In this document: piece after piece, positions 32,867 through 40,425 of the stretch | Position numbering within the stretch: the stretch's first letter is position 1 | How the letters are laid out: every line of letters starts with the position of its first letter | NCBI GenBank assembly: GCA_934169775.1 | Contig: CAKPOI010000006.1 | Span: 1 to 64,000 of the forward strand | Source: an uncultured Clostridia bacterium | GTDB taxonomy: Bacteria; Bacillota; Clostridia; TANB77; CAG-508 | Direction of reading: 5' to 3' | DNA: 64,000 nucleotides | Notes under the pieces: model-generated | What the model saw: the letters and a program-made list of their open reading frames with translations, nothing else | What the model was told of the DNA's origin: nothing | Databases searched by the model: none | Translations under genes and position numbers: made by a program

Positions 32867-33598
32867 TTGTCAATTAAAATGAAAGATTTGCCAGAGGGCG
32901 AAAGACCATATGAAAAGTTAGAAGAAAAAGGAGCAAAAGCTTTATCAGACTCAGAACTATTAGCCATAATTATAAAAAATGGAACAAAAAATGAAACATC
33001 AGTACAAGTAGCACAAAAAATTTTAAGATTAGGAATGGATGGCATGGGAGATGATTTAGCTTTTTTAAAATCTGCTACAATAGAGGAACTAATGGAAATA
33101 AAGGGAATAGGAAAAGTAAAAGCTATACAGCTAAAAGCAATATGTGAATTAGCAATTCGACTTTCAAGACCTAAAATTTCTAAAGGAACAGTAATAAAAA
33201 ATACGGATCAAGTTGCCCAAATGGTATTGGAAGAATTTCAGTATGAAAAAAATGAAACAGCAAGAGTATTTTTACTTAATGCAAAAAACAGATTAATGAA
33301 AATAGAAAACATTGCTTTGGGAGGAACAAGTTTTGTAAAATTAGATGTAAAGGCAGTTGTTTCTTCTGCAATAAAAGTAGGTGCAAATAGATTAATTTTA
33401 GTACATAATCATCCTAGTGGAGATTCTACACCAAGTCAAGCTGATATTCATTTTACAGATAAGCTTTATAATGCTTTAAATTCATTTAACATAGAATTGA
33501 TAGACCATATTGTTATTGGAAATATGGAATATAAAAGTGTTTTTGAATATATAGAAGAACTGTGTGAAAAAGCAAGGCAAGGTGCAGAAAATAAGTAA
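32867..33598 (+). CDS. radC: RadC-family JAB/MPN-domain protein
   Basis: The 243-residue protein has an N-terminal UPF0758 region (MKDLPEGERPYEKLEEKG) with helix-hairpin-helix (IEELMEIKGIGKVKAIQLKAI). A C-terminal JAB/MPN domain follows with the metal motif HNHPSGDSTPSQAD. RadC was linked to DNA repair by early genetics, but its biochemical role remains unsettled. I choose the TTG at 32867, 12 bases after GAAAGGA; an in-frame ATG at 32855 immediately follows that site and is too close. It precedes mreB as in many Firmicutes. Confidence 0.9.
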   Translation: MSIKMKDLPEGERPYEKLEEKGAKALSDSELLAIIIKNGTKNETSVQVAQKILRLGMDGMGDDLAFLKSATIEELMEIKGIGKVKAIQLKAICELAIRLSRPKISKGTVIKNTDQVAQMVLEEFQYEKNETARVFLLNAKNRLMKIENIALGGTSFVKLDVKAVVSSAIKVGANRLILVHNHPSGDSTPSQADIHFTDKLYNALNSFNIELIDHIVIGNMEYKSVFEYIEELCEKARQGAENK

Positions 33599-33635
33599 AA
33601 TTTTAGGATGTTGGAATAGAAAGGATATGTGTATT

Positions 33636-34667
33636 ATGAAATTTTTTTCGTTTGGCTCAAAAGATATAGGTATTGATTTAGGTACAGCTAATATTTTAGT
33701 GACAGTAAAGGGAAAAGGAATTGTCTTAAATGAACCTTCTGTTGTAGCAATAGATAGAAAATCAGGAATGATTGTAGCAACAGGAACAGAAGCAAAAGAA
33801 ATGTTAGGAAGAACACCTGAACAAATAAAAGCAGTTAGGCCATTGAAAGATGGTGTTATTGCAGACTTTACTGCTACTCAGTTGATGTTAAAAAATATAA
33901 TTCAGAAAGTAGATAGGCGCTTTAATTTAGGAAGGCCAAGGGTCGTTGTAGGTGTACCATCAGGAATTACAGAGGTAGAGGAAAGAGCAGTGGAGGAATC
34001 TGTTTTACAAGCTGGAGCAAAAGAGGTTTATTTAATAGAAGAACCAATGGCTGCTGCAATAGGTGCATCACTTGATGTTGCAGAACCTAGTGGAAATATA
34101 ATTGTAGACATTGGAGGAGGAACTACAGAAGTAGCAGTTATTTCTTTAGGAGGAATTGTTGTTAGCCATTCTCTTAGAGTTGCAGGAGATGAATTAGATA
34201 TTGATATCGTAAATTATGTAAAAAGAGAAATGAATCTTGCTATAGGTGAAACAACAGCAGAACAAATTAAAGTTTCTATTGGTTGTGCAATGCCTCTTAT
34301 GACAGAAACAACAATGGAAGTAAGGGGGAGGGACTTAGCTGATGGTTTACCTCGTAATGAGAAAATTTCTTCTGTGCAAGCACAAGAAGCAATGCAGGAA
34401 TCTATTGCTAAAATTGTCGATGTAGTAAAAGCAACATTAGAAAAAACACCTCCTGAATTAGCAGCAGATATTATGGAAAAAGGTATTGTTCTTGCTGGTG
34501 GAGGAGCTTTAATTAAAAATTTAGATAAATTGTTAAGCATAGAAACTGGTATGCCGGTATATGTTGCAGAAGAACCATTAGATTGTGTTGTGAGAGGTAC
34601 AGGAAAAACTTTAGATGATTTGGAAAATTTAAAAACAGTTTTAATAAATGCTCGTAAAAGGAGATAA
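33636..34667 (+). CDS. mreB: Rod-shape actin homologue MreB
   Basis: MreB polymerises under the membrane and guides lateral wall synthesis. The 343-residue product has the actin-fold motifs: phosphate-1 DIGIDLGTANILV (about residues 7-19), connect-1 and phosphate-2 (VDIGGGTTEVAVISLGG), and adenosine motif (GIVLAGGGALIKNLDKLL). Length is normal. The ATG at 33636 follows GAAAGGATATGTG; the frame is open into radC but the longer version lacks a site. mreC starts five bases after its stop, so the genes are translationally coupled. Confidence 0.97.
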   Translation: MKFFSFGSKDIGIDLGTANILVTVKGKGIVLNEPSVVAIDRKSGMIVATGTEAKEMLGRTPEQIKAVRPLKDGVIADFTATQLMLKNIIQKVDRRFNLGRPRVVVGVPSGITEVEERAVEESVLQAGAKEVYLIEEPMAAAIGASLDVAEPSGNIIVDIGGGTTEVAVISLGGIVVSHSLRVAGDELDIDIVNYVKREMNLAIGETTAEQIKVSIGCAMPLMTETTMEVRGRDLADGLPRNEKISSVQAQEAMQESIAKIVDVVKATLEKTPPELAADIMEKGIVLAGGGALIKNLDKLLSIETGMPVYVAEEPLDCVVRGTGKTLDDLENLKTVLINARKRR

Positions 34668-34672
34668 AATAT

Positions 34673-35485
34673 ATGTATAGAAAGAACAAAGCGGGAATAT
34701 TGGGAATTGTTATAACAATTGTGATACTTATTTTGATTGTTATATTTTCAAATGGGGAAAGAAATACTTCTTTTTTTGAAAATGTTGCTAATAAATTAGT
34801 AATGCCAATTCAAAATGGATTAACTTATTTGAAAAATAAAATTAATGGAAATGACACTTTTTTTGCAGATATTAGTAATTTAAAGCAAGAAAATGAAAAA
34901 CTAAAAAAAGAAAATAGTGAATTAGAACAGTCTTTGCGTGAATTGGAAAATATTAAAACAGAAAATGAGACTTTGAAGGAATATTTGGATTTGAATAAAA
35001 AATATGGTGAGTATAAGACAATACCTGCTTATGTAATTAATAAAGATATTAGTAATTATTCTAAAACTATAGTTATAAATGTTGGTTCAAATGATGGGAT
35101 AAAAGAAAATATGACGGTAATTGCTGATAAAGGATTGGTTGGACATGTTGTTTCTGTTACAAGCACTACTGCAAAAGTTCAAACAATTATTGATACAAGT
35201 AGTTCTGTTAGCTGTTTAATGAGTACTAATAAGGATAGTATTGTTTGTAAGGGGACTTTAGAAGATAATACTTTACTTAAGGGAATGTATATTCCAACTG
35301 ATGCTAATGTTATTCAAGGTGATAGTATAGAGACTTCTGGCTTGGGTGGTATTTATCCTAAAGGTATTCATGTTGGTACTGTTAAAAGTGTTAGCTCTAC
35401 TAAAAATTCTATTGATAGATATGTGGAGATTGAGACTGCGGTTGATTTTAATAAGTTGGATACGGTTTTAGTTATTAATAATTGA
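34673..35485 (+). CDS. mreC: Rod-shape protein MreC
   Basis: MreC links MreB to the extracytoplasmic wall-synthesis machinery. The 270-residue product has one N-terminal membrane helix (about residues 7-27), a coiled coil (LKQENEKLKKENSELEQSLRELENIKTENETLKEYL) and a beta-domain (YVINKDISNYSKTIVINVGSNDGIKENMTVIADKGLVGHV). It follows mreB by five bases. mreD comes only after a 217-base gap filled with two family C hairpin sequences. The 3' end uses mainly GTT, GGT and ATT codons. Confidence 0.94.
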   Translation: MYRKNKAGILGIVITIVILILIVIFSNGERNTSFFENVANKLVMPIQNGLTYLKNKINGNDTFFADISNLKQENEKLKKENSELEQSLRELENIKTENETLKEYLDLNKKYGEYKTIPAYVINKDISNYSKTIVINVGSNDGIKENMTVIADKGLVGHVVSVTSTTAKVQTIIDTSSSVSCLMSTNKDSIVCKGTLEDNTLLKGMYIPTDANVIQGDSIETSGLGGIYPKGIHVGTVKSVSSTKNSIDRYVEIETAVDFNKLDTVLVINN

Positions 35486-35680
35486 AAAATAATTACAATT
35501 TTTGCTGCGTTAAACTTCATTTAAAATTTAATCAACGTACAAAGCGTACGCCTCATAAATTTTAAACTTGTTTGCCTTGCCAAAATTTAATTCTTTTCCA
35601 ATTATAAAAAAATAAGAAAATAATTACAATTTTGCTGCGTTAAACTTCATTTAAAATTTAATCAATGTACAGAGCTTATA
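35486..35680 (+). repeat. Family C hairpin repeat, one full and one partial copy
   Basis: The full copy runs from about 35486 to 35607. Its outer stem is GAAAAATAATTACAATTTT with CCAAAATTTAATTCTTTTCC, its inner stem TTAAAATTTA with TAAATTTTAAA. A second partial copy (AGAAAATAATTACAATTTTG, CTGCGTTAAAC) starts near 35615 and runs into the mreD ribosome-binding site. Other copies are at 38412, 52655 and 55641. Confidence 0.8.
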
Positions 35681-35702
35681 GAAAGGAATGTGAAAAAATT
35701 TA

Positions 35703-36236
35703 ATGAAAAAAGTGATAATAAATGTTGCACTTATAATTTTAATATTTATATGTTATTTCTTACAATCCAACTTTTTTAGTTGGTTTACAATCGCAGGAGT
35801 ATCACCTAATTTATTTGTGATTTTTATTGTGTTTGTAGGTTTATTTGGAAATAAATTTATGGGAGTGACATATGGTCTTTTTTTAGGTTTTTTTCTAGAT
35901 TATCTTTTTAGAAGTAAAGTAGGAATCTCGGCAATTGCTTTAGGTTTGGTAGGAATTTTTGCGAAGATATTTGATAAAAACTTTTCTAAAGACAGTCGTA
36001 TTACTATAATGTTAATGATGGCAGCTTTAACTGTATTTTATGAAGTTTTTTCTTATGTGGCAAGTTATATAATTTTTTCAACAAATTTTGAATTATTGTA
36101 TTTTATAAAAATTTTAGTAATAGAAGTTATTTACAATGTAGTTTTAACTGTAATCTTATATCCTTTAATGCAAAAATTTGGATATTATATAGAAAATACT
36201 TATACAGGAAATAAAATATTAACAAGATATTTTTAA
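35703..36236 (+). CDS. mreD: Rod-shape protein MreD
   Basis: MreD is the polytopic membrane partner of MreC. The 177-residue product is hydrophobic, with about five or six predicted membrane segments and the family stretch FIVFVGLFGNKFMGVTYGLFLGFFLDYLF. The ATG at 35703 follows GAAAGGAATGTGAAAAAA. It lies between mreC and the PBP2 gene as expected. Confidence 0.9.
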   Translation: MKKVIINVALIILIFICYFLQSNFFSWFTIAGVSPNLFVIFIVFVGLFGNKFMGVTYGLFLGFFLDYLFRSKVGISAIALGLVGIFAKIFDKNFSKDSRITIMLMMAALTVFYEVFSYVASYIIFSTNFELLYFIKILVIEVIYNVVLTVILYPLMQKFGYYIENTYTGNKILTRYF

Positions 36237-36278
36237 AAATACAAAAAATTAAGGGTGTGTTTGAAAGCAGGTGAAAAT

Positions 36279-38408
36279 TTGGGAATAAAAAAAATAAGAA
36301 GAAATAAATCGAGTAATGTAAATACAAATTTAAGATTTAATTTAGTTACAGTTATTACATATCTTGTCGGGATAATATTATTAGTTCAATTGTTTGATTT
36401 ACAAATAGTACATGGTGCAGAATATAGAGAAGAATCAAATACAAGATTGACAAGAGAAAGTACGTTAGAAGCTACAAGAGGAAATATTATGGATAAATCA
36501 GGAAATGTGTTGGTTTCTTCTACTACAAAGTTTGGCTTAGAATTGTATAAGACTAAAATAGATACAGAAAATTTAAATGAAGCAATTTTAAATATGATTC
36601 AGGTTTTAGAGAAATATCAAGTTAGTTATCCAGATTCTTTTCCTATAAACATTAACCCATATTCATTTACATTAGAAGGAGATAATTTAGTTGCTTGGAA
36701 AAAGTCTAATAATATGTCAGATGATATAACTGCTGAACAGGCTTTTTTCAAAATGAAGGATAAATATAAGATTAGTAGTGCTGATATTGGAGAGGCAAGA
36801 AAAATAATGGCAATTCGTTATGAAATTACTCAAAAAGGATATAGTAGTACTAAAGCTGTAACAATTTCAAATGATATTCCAAGAGAAGCAGTTGCTGAAT
36901 TTTCAGAAAATAGTGATAAATTTCCCGGAATTAATATTTTTGTAAAACCAGAAAGAACTTATAATAAAGGTTCTTTGGCATCACATATATTAGGTTATGC
37001 GGCAAAGATTAGTTCTGAAGAGTATAAATCAAGAAAAGATACTTATGATCAAAATGATTTAATAGGAAAAACTGGTATTGAGTATGTTTTTGAGGAATAC
37101 TTAAAAGGCAAAAAAGGTGTAAAACAAATAGATATGGCAGTTGATGGAACTATTACTGGAGAATATACGGCTGAAGAAGCGGTTCCTGGTGCAGATGTTG
37201 TACTCACAATAGATGCTAATTTACAAAAGGTAGCAGAAGATGCATTAGCTGCTAACATGCAAAAAATTAAGAGCGGTGGTTTTGGGAAAATTTATAATGT
37301 AATTTCTGAGAGTTGTGTTGTTATGAATGTAAAAACAGGAGAAATATTGGCAATGGCGAGTTATCCTGGATATGATCCTTCTGATTTTATAGGTGGAATT
37401 AGTAATGAAAAATGGAATAATTATATAAATGATCAATCAAAACCACTTGTAAATAAGGCTATGCAAACATCTTATTCTCCTGGTTCAATTTTTAAAATGG
37501 TAACTGCTATTGCAGGATTGGAGTCTGGTGTAATAACACCAAAAACAGTTATAAATGATACAGGCGTTTATACAAAATATGAAAAGTATGGAACTAGAAT
37601 GAATTGCTGGTATTATACAGATTATCATAGAGGCCATGGAAATTTAAATGTAATAGGTGCAATAGAGAAATCTTGTAATTATTTCTTCTATGAAACTGCA
37701 GATAGAATGCAAATTGATACTTTAGATAAATATGCTAAATATTTTGGATTAGGAAGTAAAACAGGTGTGGAACTAAGAGATGAAACTTCAGGAGTTCTTG
37801 CAAGTAAGGAAAATAAAGCTAAATTACATCCAGATGCTTCTTATTGGGCACCAGGTGATACTTTAAATGCAGCAATAGGACAGGGAGATAATGAGTTTAG
37901 TCCTTTACAAATGGCTAAATATATAAGTATGTTGGCTAATGGTGGAAAAAAATTAGATGTAAGTATTATAAAAACAATTAGAAATGCTGATGGAACAGAA
38001 GAATCAAGGGAAAATATAAATAAATTCGTAAAGCAAAAATTGGGATTGTCTGATGATGATTCAGAAGATTTGAGTATAAATCAAGATAATTTGAAAGTGG
38101 TTTTGGAAGGTATGAGATCTGTTACAGAAGAAGGTACTGCTGCAAGTATATTTAAAGATTTTGAGATAGCTGTTGGTGGTAAAACGGGTTCTGCTGAGGC
38201 TCCAGGTAATAAAGTTAATGCGTGGTTTGCAGGTTTTGCTCCTTTTGATAATCCGGAAATTGCAGTTGTGGTTATGGCTGAAAATGGTGGTCATGGGTAT
38301 TATACTGCTGATGCAGTTAAACAGATTATGAGAGAGTATTTTGGTATGAATCTTCAGAATGTTACAGAAGATGTTACGGCTATACCTTATACAGAAACCT
38401 TAAGATAG
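36279..38408 (+). CDS. mrdA: Penicillin-binding protein 2 (class B transpeptidase)
   Basis: This is the elongation-specific D,D-transpeptidase that cross-links peptidoglycan and works with RodA and MreBCD. The 709-residue product has an N-terminal membrane anchor (about residues 20-42), the dimerisation domain (EATRGNIMDKSGNVL) and the transpeptidase domain. The active-site serine is in SPGSIFK (S403), then SCN (KSCNYFF) and KTG (GGKTGSAEAPG, about 635). The TTG at 36279, after CAGGTGAA, gives the usual basic start; GTG 36255 is a weaker alternative. Position behind mreD supports PBP2 rather than a spore-specific PBP. Confidence 0.93.
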   Translation: MGIKKIRRNKSSNVNTNLRFNLVTVITYLVGIILLVQLFDLQIVHGAEYREESNTRLTRESTLEATRGNIMDKSGNVLVSSTTKFGLELYKTKIDTENLNEAILNMIQVLEKYQVSYPDSFPININPYSFTLEGDNLVAWKKSNNMSDDITAEQAFFKMKDKYKISSADIGEARKIMAIRYEITQKGYSSTKAVTISNDIPREAVAEFSENSDKFPGINIFVKPERTYNKGSLASHILGYAAKISSEEYKSRKDTYDQNDLIGKTGIEYVFEEYLKGKKGVKQIDMAVDGTITGEYTAEEAVPGADVVLTIDANLQKVAEDALAANMQKIKSGGFGKIYNVISESCVVMNVKTGEILAMASYPGYDPSDFIGGISNEKWNNYINDQSKPLVNKAMQTSYSPGSIFKMVTAIAGLESGVITPKTVINDTGVYTKYEKYGTRMNCWYYTDYHRGHGNLNVIGAIEKSCNYFFYETADRMQIDTLDKYAKYFGLGSKTGVELRDETSGVLASKENKAKLHPDASYWAPGDTLNAAIGQGDNEFSPLQMAKYISMLANGGKKLDVSIIKTIRNADGTEESRENINKFVKQKLGLSDDDSEDLSINQDNLKVVLEGMRSVTEEGTAASIFKDFEIAVGGKTGSAEAPGNKVNAWFAGFAPFDNPEIAVVVMAENGGHGYYTADAVKQIMREYFGMNLQNVTEDVTAIPYTETLR

Positions 38409-38411
38409 CTG

Positions 38412-38470
38412 TTTGGAAAGATATTACAATTTTGGCTGCGTTAACTTTTATTTAAAATGTGGTTGTGCAC
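38412..38470 (+). repeat. Family C repeat, partial copy
   Basis: ATTACAATTTTGGCTGCGTT and TTTATTTAAAATG match the left half of family C, between the PBP2 gene and minC. The right half is absent. Confidence 0.65.
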
Positions 38471-38488
38471 AGAGAGAGGATGATAGAA

Positions 38489-39100
38489 ATGAAAAATGTT
38501 ATAAGTGTTCAGTTAAAGAAAGATGAAACTGTTTTTAAAATAGCAGAAGATGCAGAACAAAAAGATATAATGCAAACATTAAGAAAAAAATTACCAGATT
38601 TAAAGAAAATGTACAAATCAGAAAAGATTCCAATAAGAGTAACAGGTAAAGCTTTGAAAAATAGAGAAATGGATGAAATACAAAATATAATTCAACTAAT
38701 TATAGATGTTGATGTAGATTTTGATACACCAAAATCTTTAGGTTTGTCTAGTATAAAAAAGACATTTGAACAGGAAACATTAGTTTCTGAAACTACATTT
38801 CATAGAGGTTCTTTACGCTCAGGTCAAAGACTAGAAGTTGATGGTAGTGTTGTTATTTTAGGTGATGTAAATTCTGGAGCAGAGGTTATGGCTTCTGATA
38901 ATATTGTAATTCTTGGAAATTTACGTGGATTAGCACATGCAGGGGCTAAAGGTAATAAACAAGCAATTATTGCAGCAGGATTACTAGATGTTGTACAAAT
39001 AAGAATAGCGAATATTGTTAGGGAAATAGATAGAGAAGAAGAAACTTTACATAAACAAGCATATATTCATGTTGTTAATGATAAAATAGAAATTGATTAG
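38489..39100 (+). CDS. minC: Septum site-determining protein MinC
   Basis: MinC inhibits FtsZ polymerisation away from midcell. The 203-residue product has an N-terminal domain and the C-terminal beta-helix domain with the family motifs HRGSLRSGQRLEVDGSVVILGDVNSGAEVMASDNIVILGNLRGLAHAGAKGN. I place the start at the ATG at 38489, nine bases after AGAGAGGA. In most Firmicutes minC is followed by minD; here the next genes lie on the other strand, so minD must be elsewhere or absent. Confidence 0.93.
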   Translation: MKNVISVQLKKDETVFKIAEDAEQKDIMQTLRKKLPDLKKMYKSEKIPIRVTGKALKNREMDEIQNIIQLIIDVDVDFDTPKSLGLSSIKKTFEQETLVSETTFHRGSLRSGQRLEVDGSVVILGDVNSGAEVMASDNIVILGNLRGLAHAGAKGNKQAIIAAGLLDVVQIRIANIVREIDREEETLHKQAYIHVVNDKIEID

Positions 39101-39103
39101 AAA

Positions 39104-39160
39104 TGTTTTGGGGACGGAGCAAAAATCATTAAAATTTTAATAGATTTTTGCTTCGTTCTC
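39104..39160. repeat. Family B repeat acting as terminator
   Basis: GGACGGAGCAAAAATC (39112-39127) pairs with GATTTTTGCTTCGTTC (39143-39158), preceded by TTTTGGG. The hairpin lies between convergent genes and probably terminates both. It is a copy of the TTTTGGGGACGGAGCAAAAA family. Confidence 0.75.
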
Positions 39161-39166
39161 TTGATA

Positions 39167-39601
39167 TTAAGCTAATAGCAACATAAATAAAATTATATAA
39201 AGAAATTGATCTTTAACTTCTTCTTTATATAAAAAAATAAGAATGCAAATAATAATAATATCATCCAAAAAAAGATTAATGCCAAACATTTCAAAAACGG
39301 GGATATTATTATTACTTAGGGCTTCTAAATTAAAGCTAAGTGGGCCGATAGAAAAGTTGGTTAATATAGAATTTAGCTTTGATGAATTATTACTAGTGCG
39401 GTTAGTATTTAAATTTAAACTTGCTGAATTGTTTAAGTTATTATTTGATGATTTTGTATCTGATTTTAAATTATCAATTTTTTTTTGCTCAGTTTTAGAG
39501 ATATTTGTTTTGTAATTTGACATTATAGGAAAATGAGTTTGACGTGGAACATGGTTATAGTATGGGTAAAAAGGTCTAAAAGGAGGGAAAAAAATAGGCA
39601 T
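39167..39601 (-). CDS. Unknown protein with C-terminal membrane segment
   Basis: I do not recognise this 144-residue protein. It starts with an aromatic/proline-rich stretch (PIFFPPFRPFYPYY), has a low-complexity Asn/Ser/Lys middle (about residues 35-80) and ends with hydrophobic segments (LDDIIIICILIFLYKEEVKDQFLYIILFMLLL). The ATG at 39601 is two bases after the stop of the upstream gene and its ribosome-binding site AAAAGGATGA lies inside that gene, so the two are translationally coupled. The KEE-(D)QFLYIILFMLL ending recalls small sporulation-linked membrane proteins of Clostridia, but this is only an impression. Confidence 0.75.
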   Translation of the reverse strand: MPIFFPPFRPFYPYYNHVPRQTHFPIMSNYKTNISKTEQKKIDNLKSDTKSSNNNLNNSASLNLNTNRTSNNSSKLNSILTNFSIGPLSFNLEALSNNNIPVFEMFGINLFLDDIIIICILIFLYKEEVKDQFLYIILFMLLLA

Positions 39602-39603
39602 TT

Positions 39604-40089
39604 TTAATCATCCTTTTTAGTATTGTTTTGGCTATTTTTTAATGTTTCTGCAATTTTACTCATATTTAACAAATTTATGTAATTATCGAGTTTATCTTTT
39701 TTACTATCTCTCAAATACGGTTTTAAAGAATTAAGAAGGTTATTTCTAGGATCATTTTTAGTATTCATGTTTCCAGCGAGTTTCATTATTGCATTTATGT
39801 CTATGCCACTTAAATCAAAATTGTTTTGTACAGAATTATTTGAAGATTGACTAAAGCCTGCACTAGAGTTATTTGAACTTGATGTGTTAGTTGAAAAACT
39901 AGATGAGTCGGAATTGTTTGATGTAAAATTATTATTGTTTTTAGAATTATTGTTTTGAGTTTGAGCAAACATTTTGGAAAAATTTTGTATCATTTCTGGA
40001 GAGATTTGAGAGATAGCACCATTTATATTTCCACTATCAACCATTTTTTTTATATTATTCATTGTTGTTTCATCTAAATTATTATTCAA
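39604..40089 (-). CDS. Unknown Asn-rich protein, partner of the downstream membrane protein
   Basis: This 161-residue soluble protein starts from a TTG at 40089, after GAAAGGATAGTGA. It has a short N-terminal helical part (MNNIKKMVDSGNINGAISQISPEMIQNFSKMF), a long Asn/Ser-rich linker (about 45-85) and a conserved-looking C-terminal part (NDPRNNLLNSLKPYLRDSKKDKLDNYINLLNMSKI). The C-terminal pattern, LL.SLKPYLR..KK.KLD..I.LL, is one I associate with unnamed proteins of Clostridia, with no known function. It is translationally coupled to the next gene; both face minC. Confidence 0.75.
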   Translation of the reverse strand: MNNNLDETTMNNIKKMVDSGNINGAISQISPEMIQNFSKMFAQTQNNNSKNNNNFTSNNSDSSSFSTNTSSSNNSSAGFSQSSNNSVQNNFDLSGIDINAIMKLAGNMNTKNDPRNNLLNSLKPYLRDSKKDKLDNYINLLNMSKIAETLKNSQNNTKKDD

Positions 40090-40425
40090 AATTTATCACT
40101 ATCCTTTCTAAAAAGAAGATGCTATTTAAAGAAAAATTTAAAAATACATTTTTAGCTTTAAAAAATTAATAAAGTGTATTTTTTGTTCTGTAGTGCAAAA
40201 GTCTTTTAAAATATCTTTGTATTAGTATATGCAATACAAATTTAAAGTTTCTAAAATATTAAATTTTTATTACAATTTTATGAAAATAGTAGGGAAATAA
40301 TAAATCTGTATAATTAATGTAGAAAACTACCTAAAAAATGGTAAAAAACACTTGAAAAACTCGACATTTGAGTGTATAATATAATGTAGATGTGTTATGT
40401 AGATTTAAAAATAGGAGGTATTATT
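40090..40425. other. Intergenic region before the surface-protein genes
   Basis: This 336-base AT-rich gap separates divergent units. It holds the promoter at 40352-40380. No repeat copy or small gene was recognised in the rest. Confidence 0.5.
40352..40380 (+). promoter_or_regulatory. Promoter of the surface-protein operon
   Basis: TTGAAA (40352-40357) and TATAAT (40375-40380) with a 17-base spacer, 46 bases before the first gene. Confidence 0.75.
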
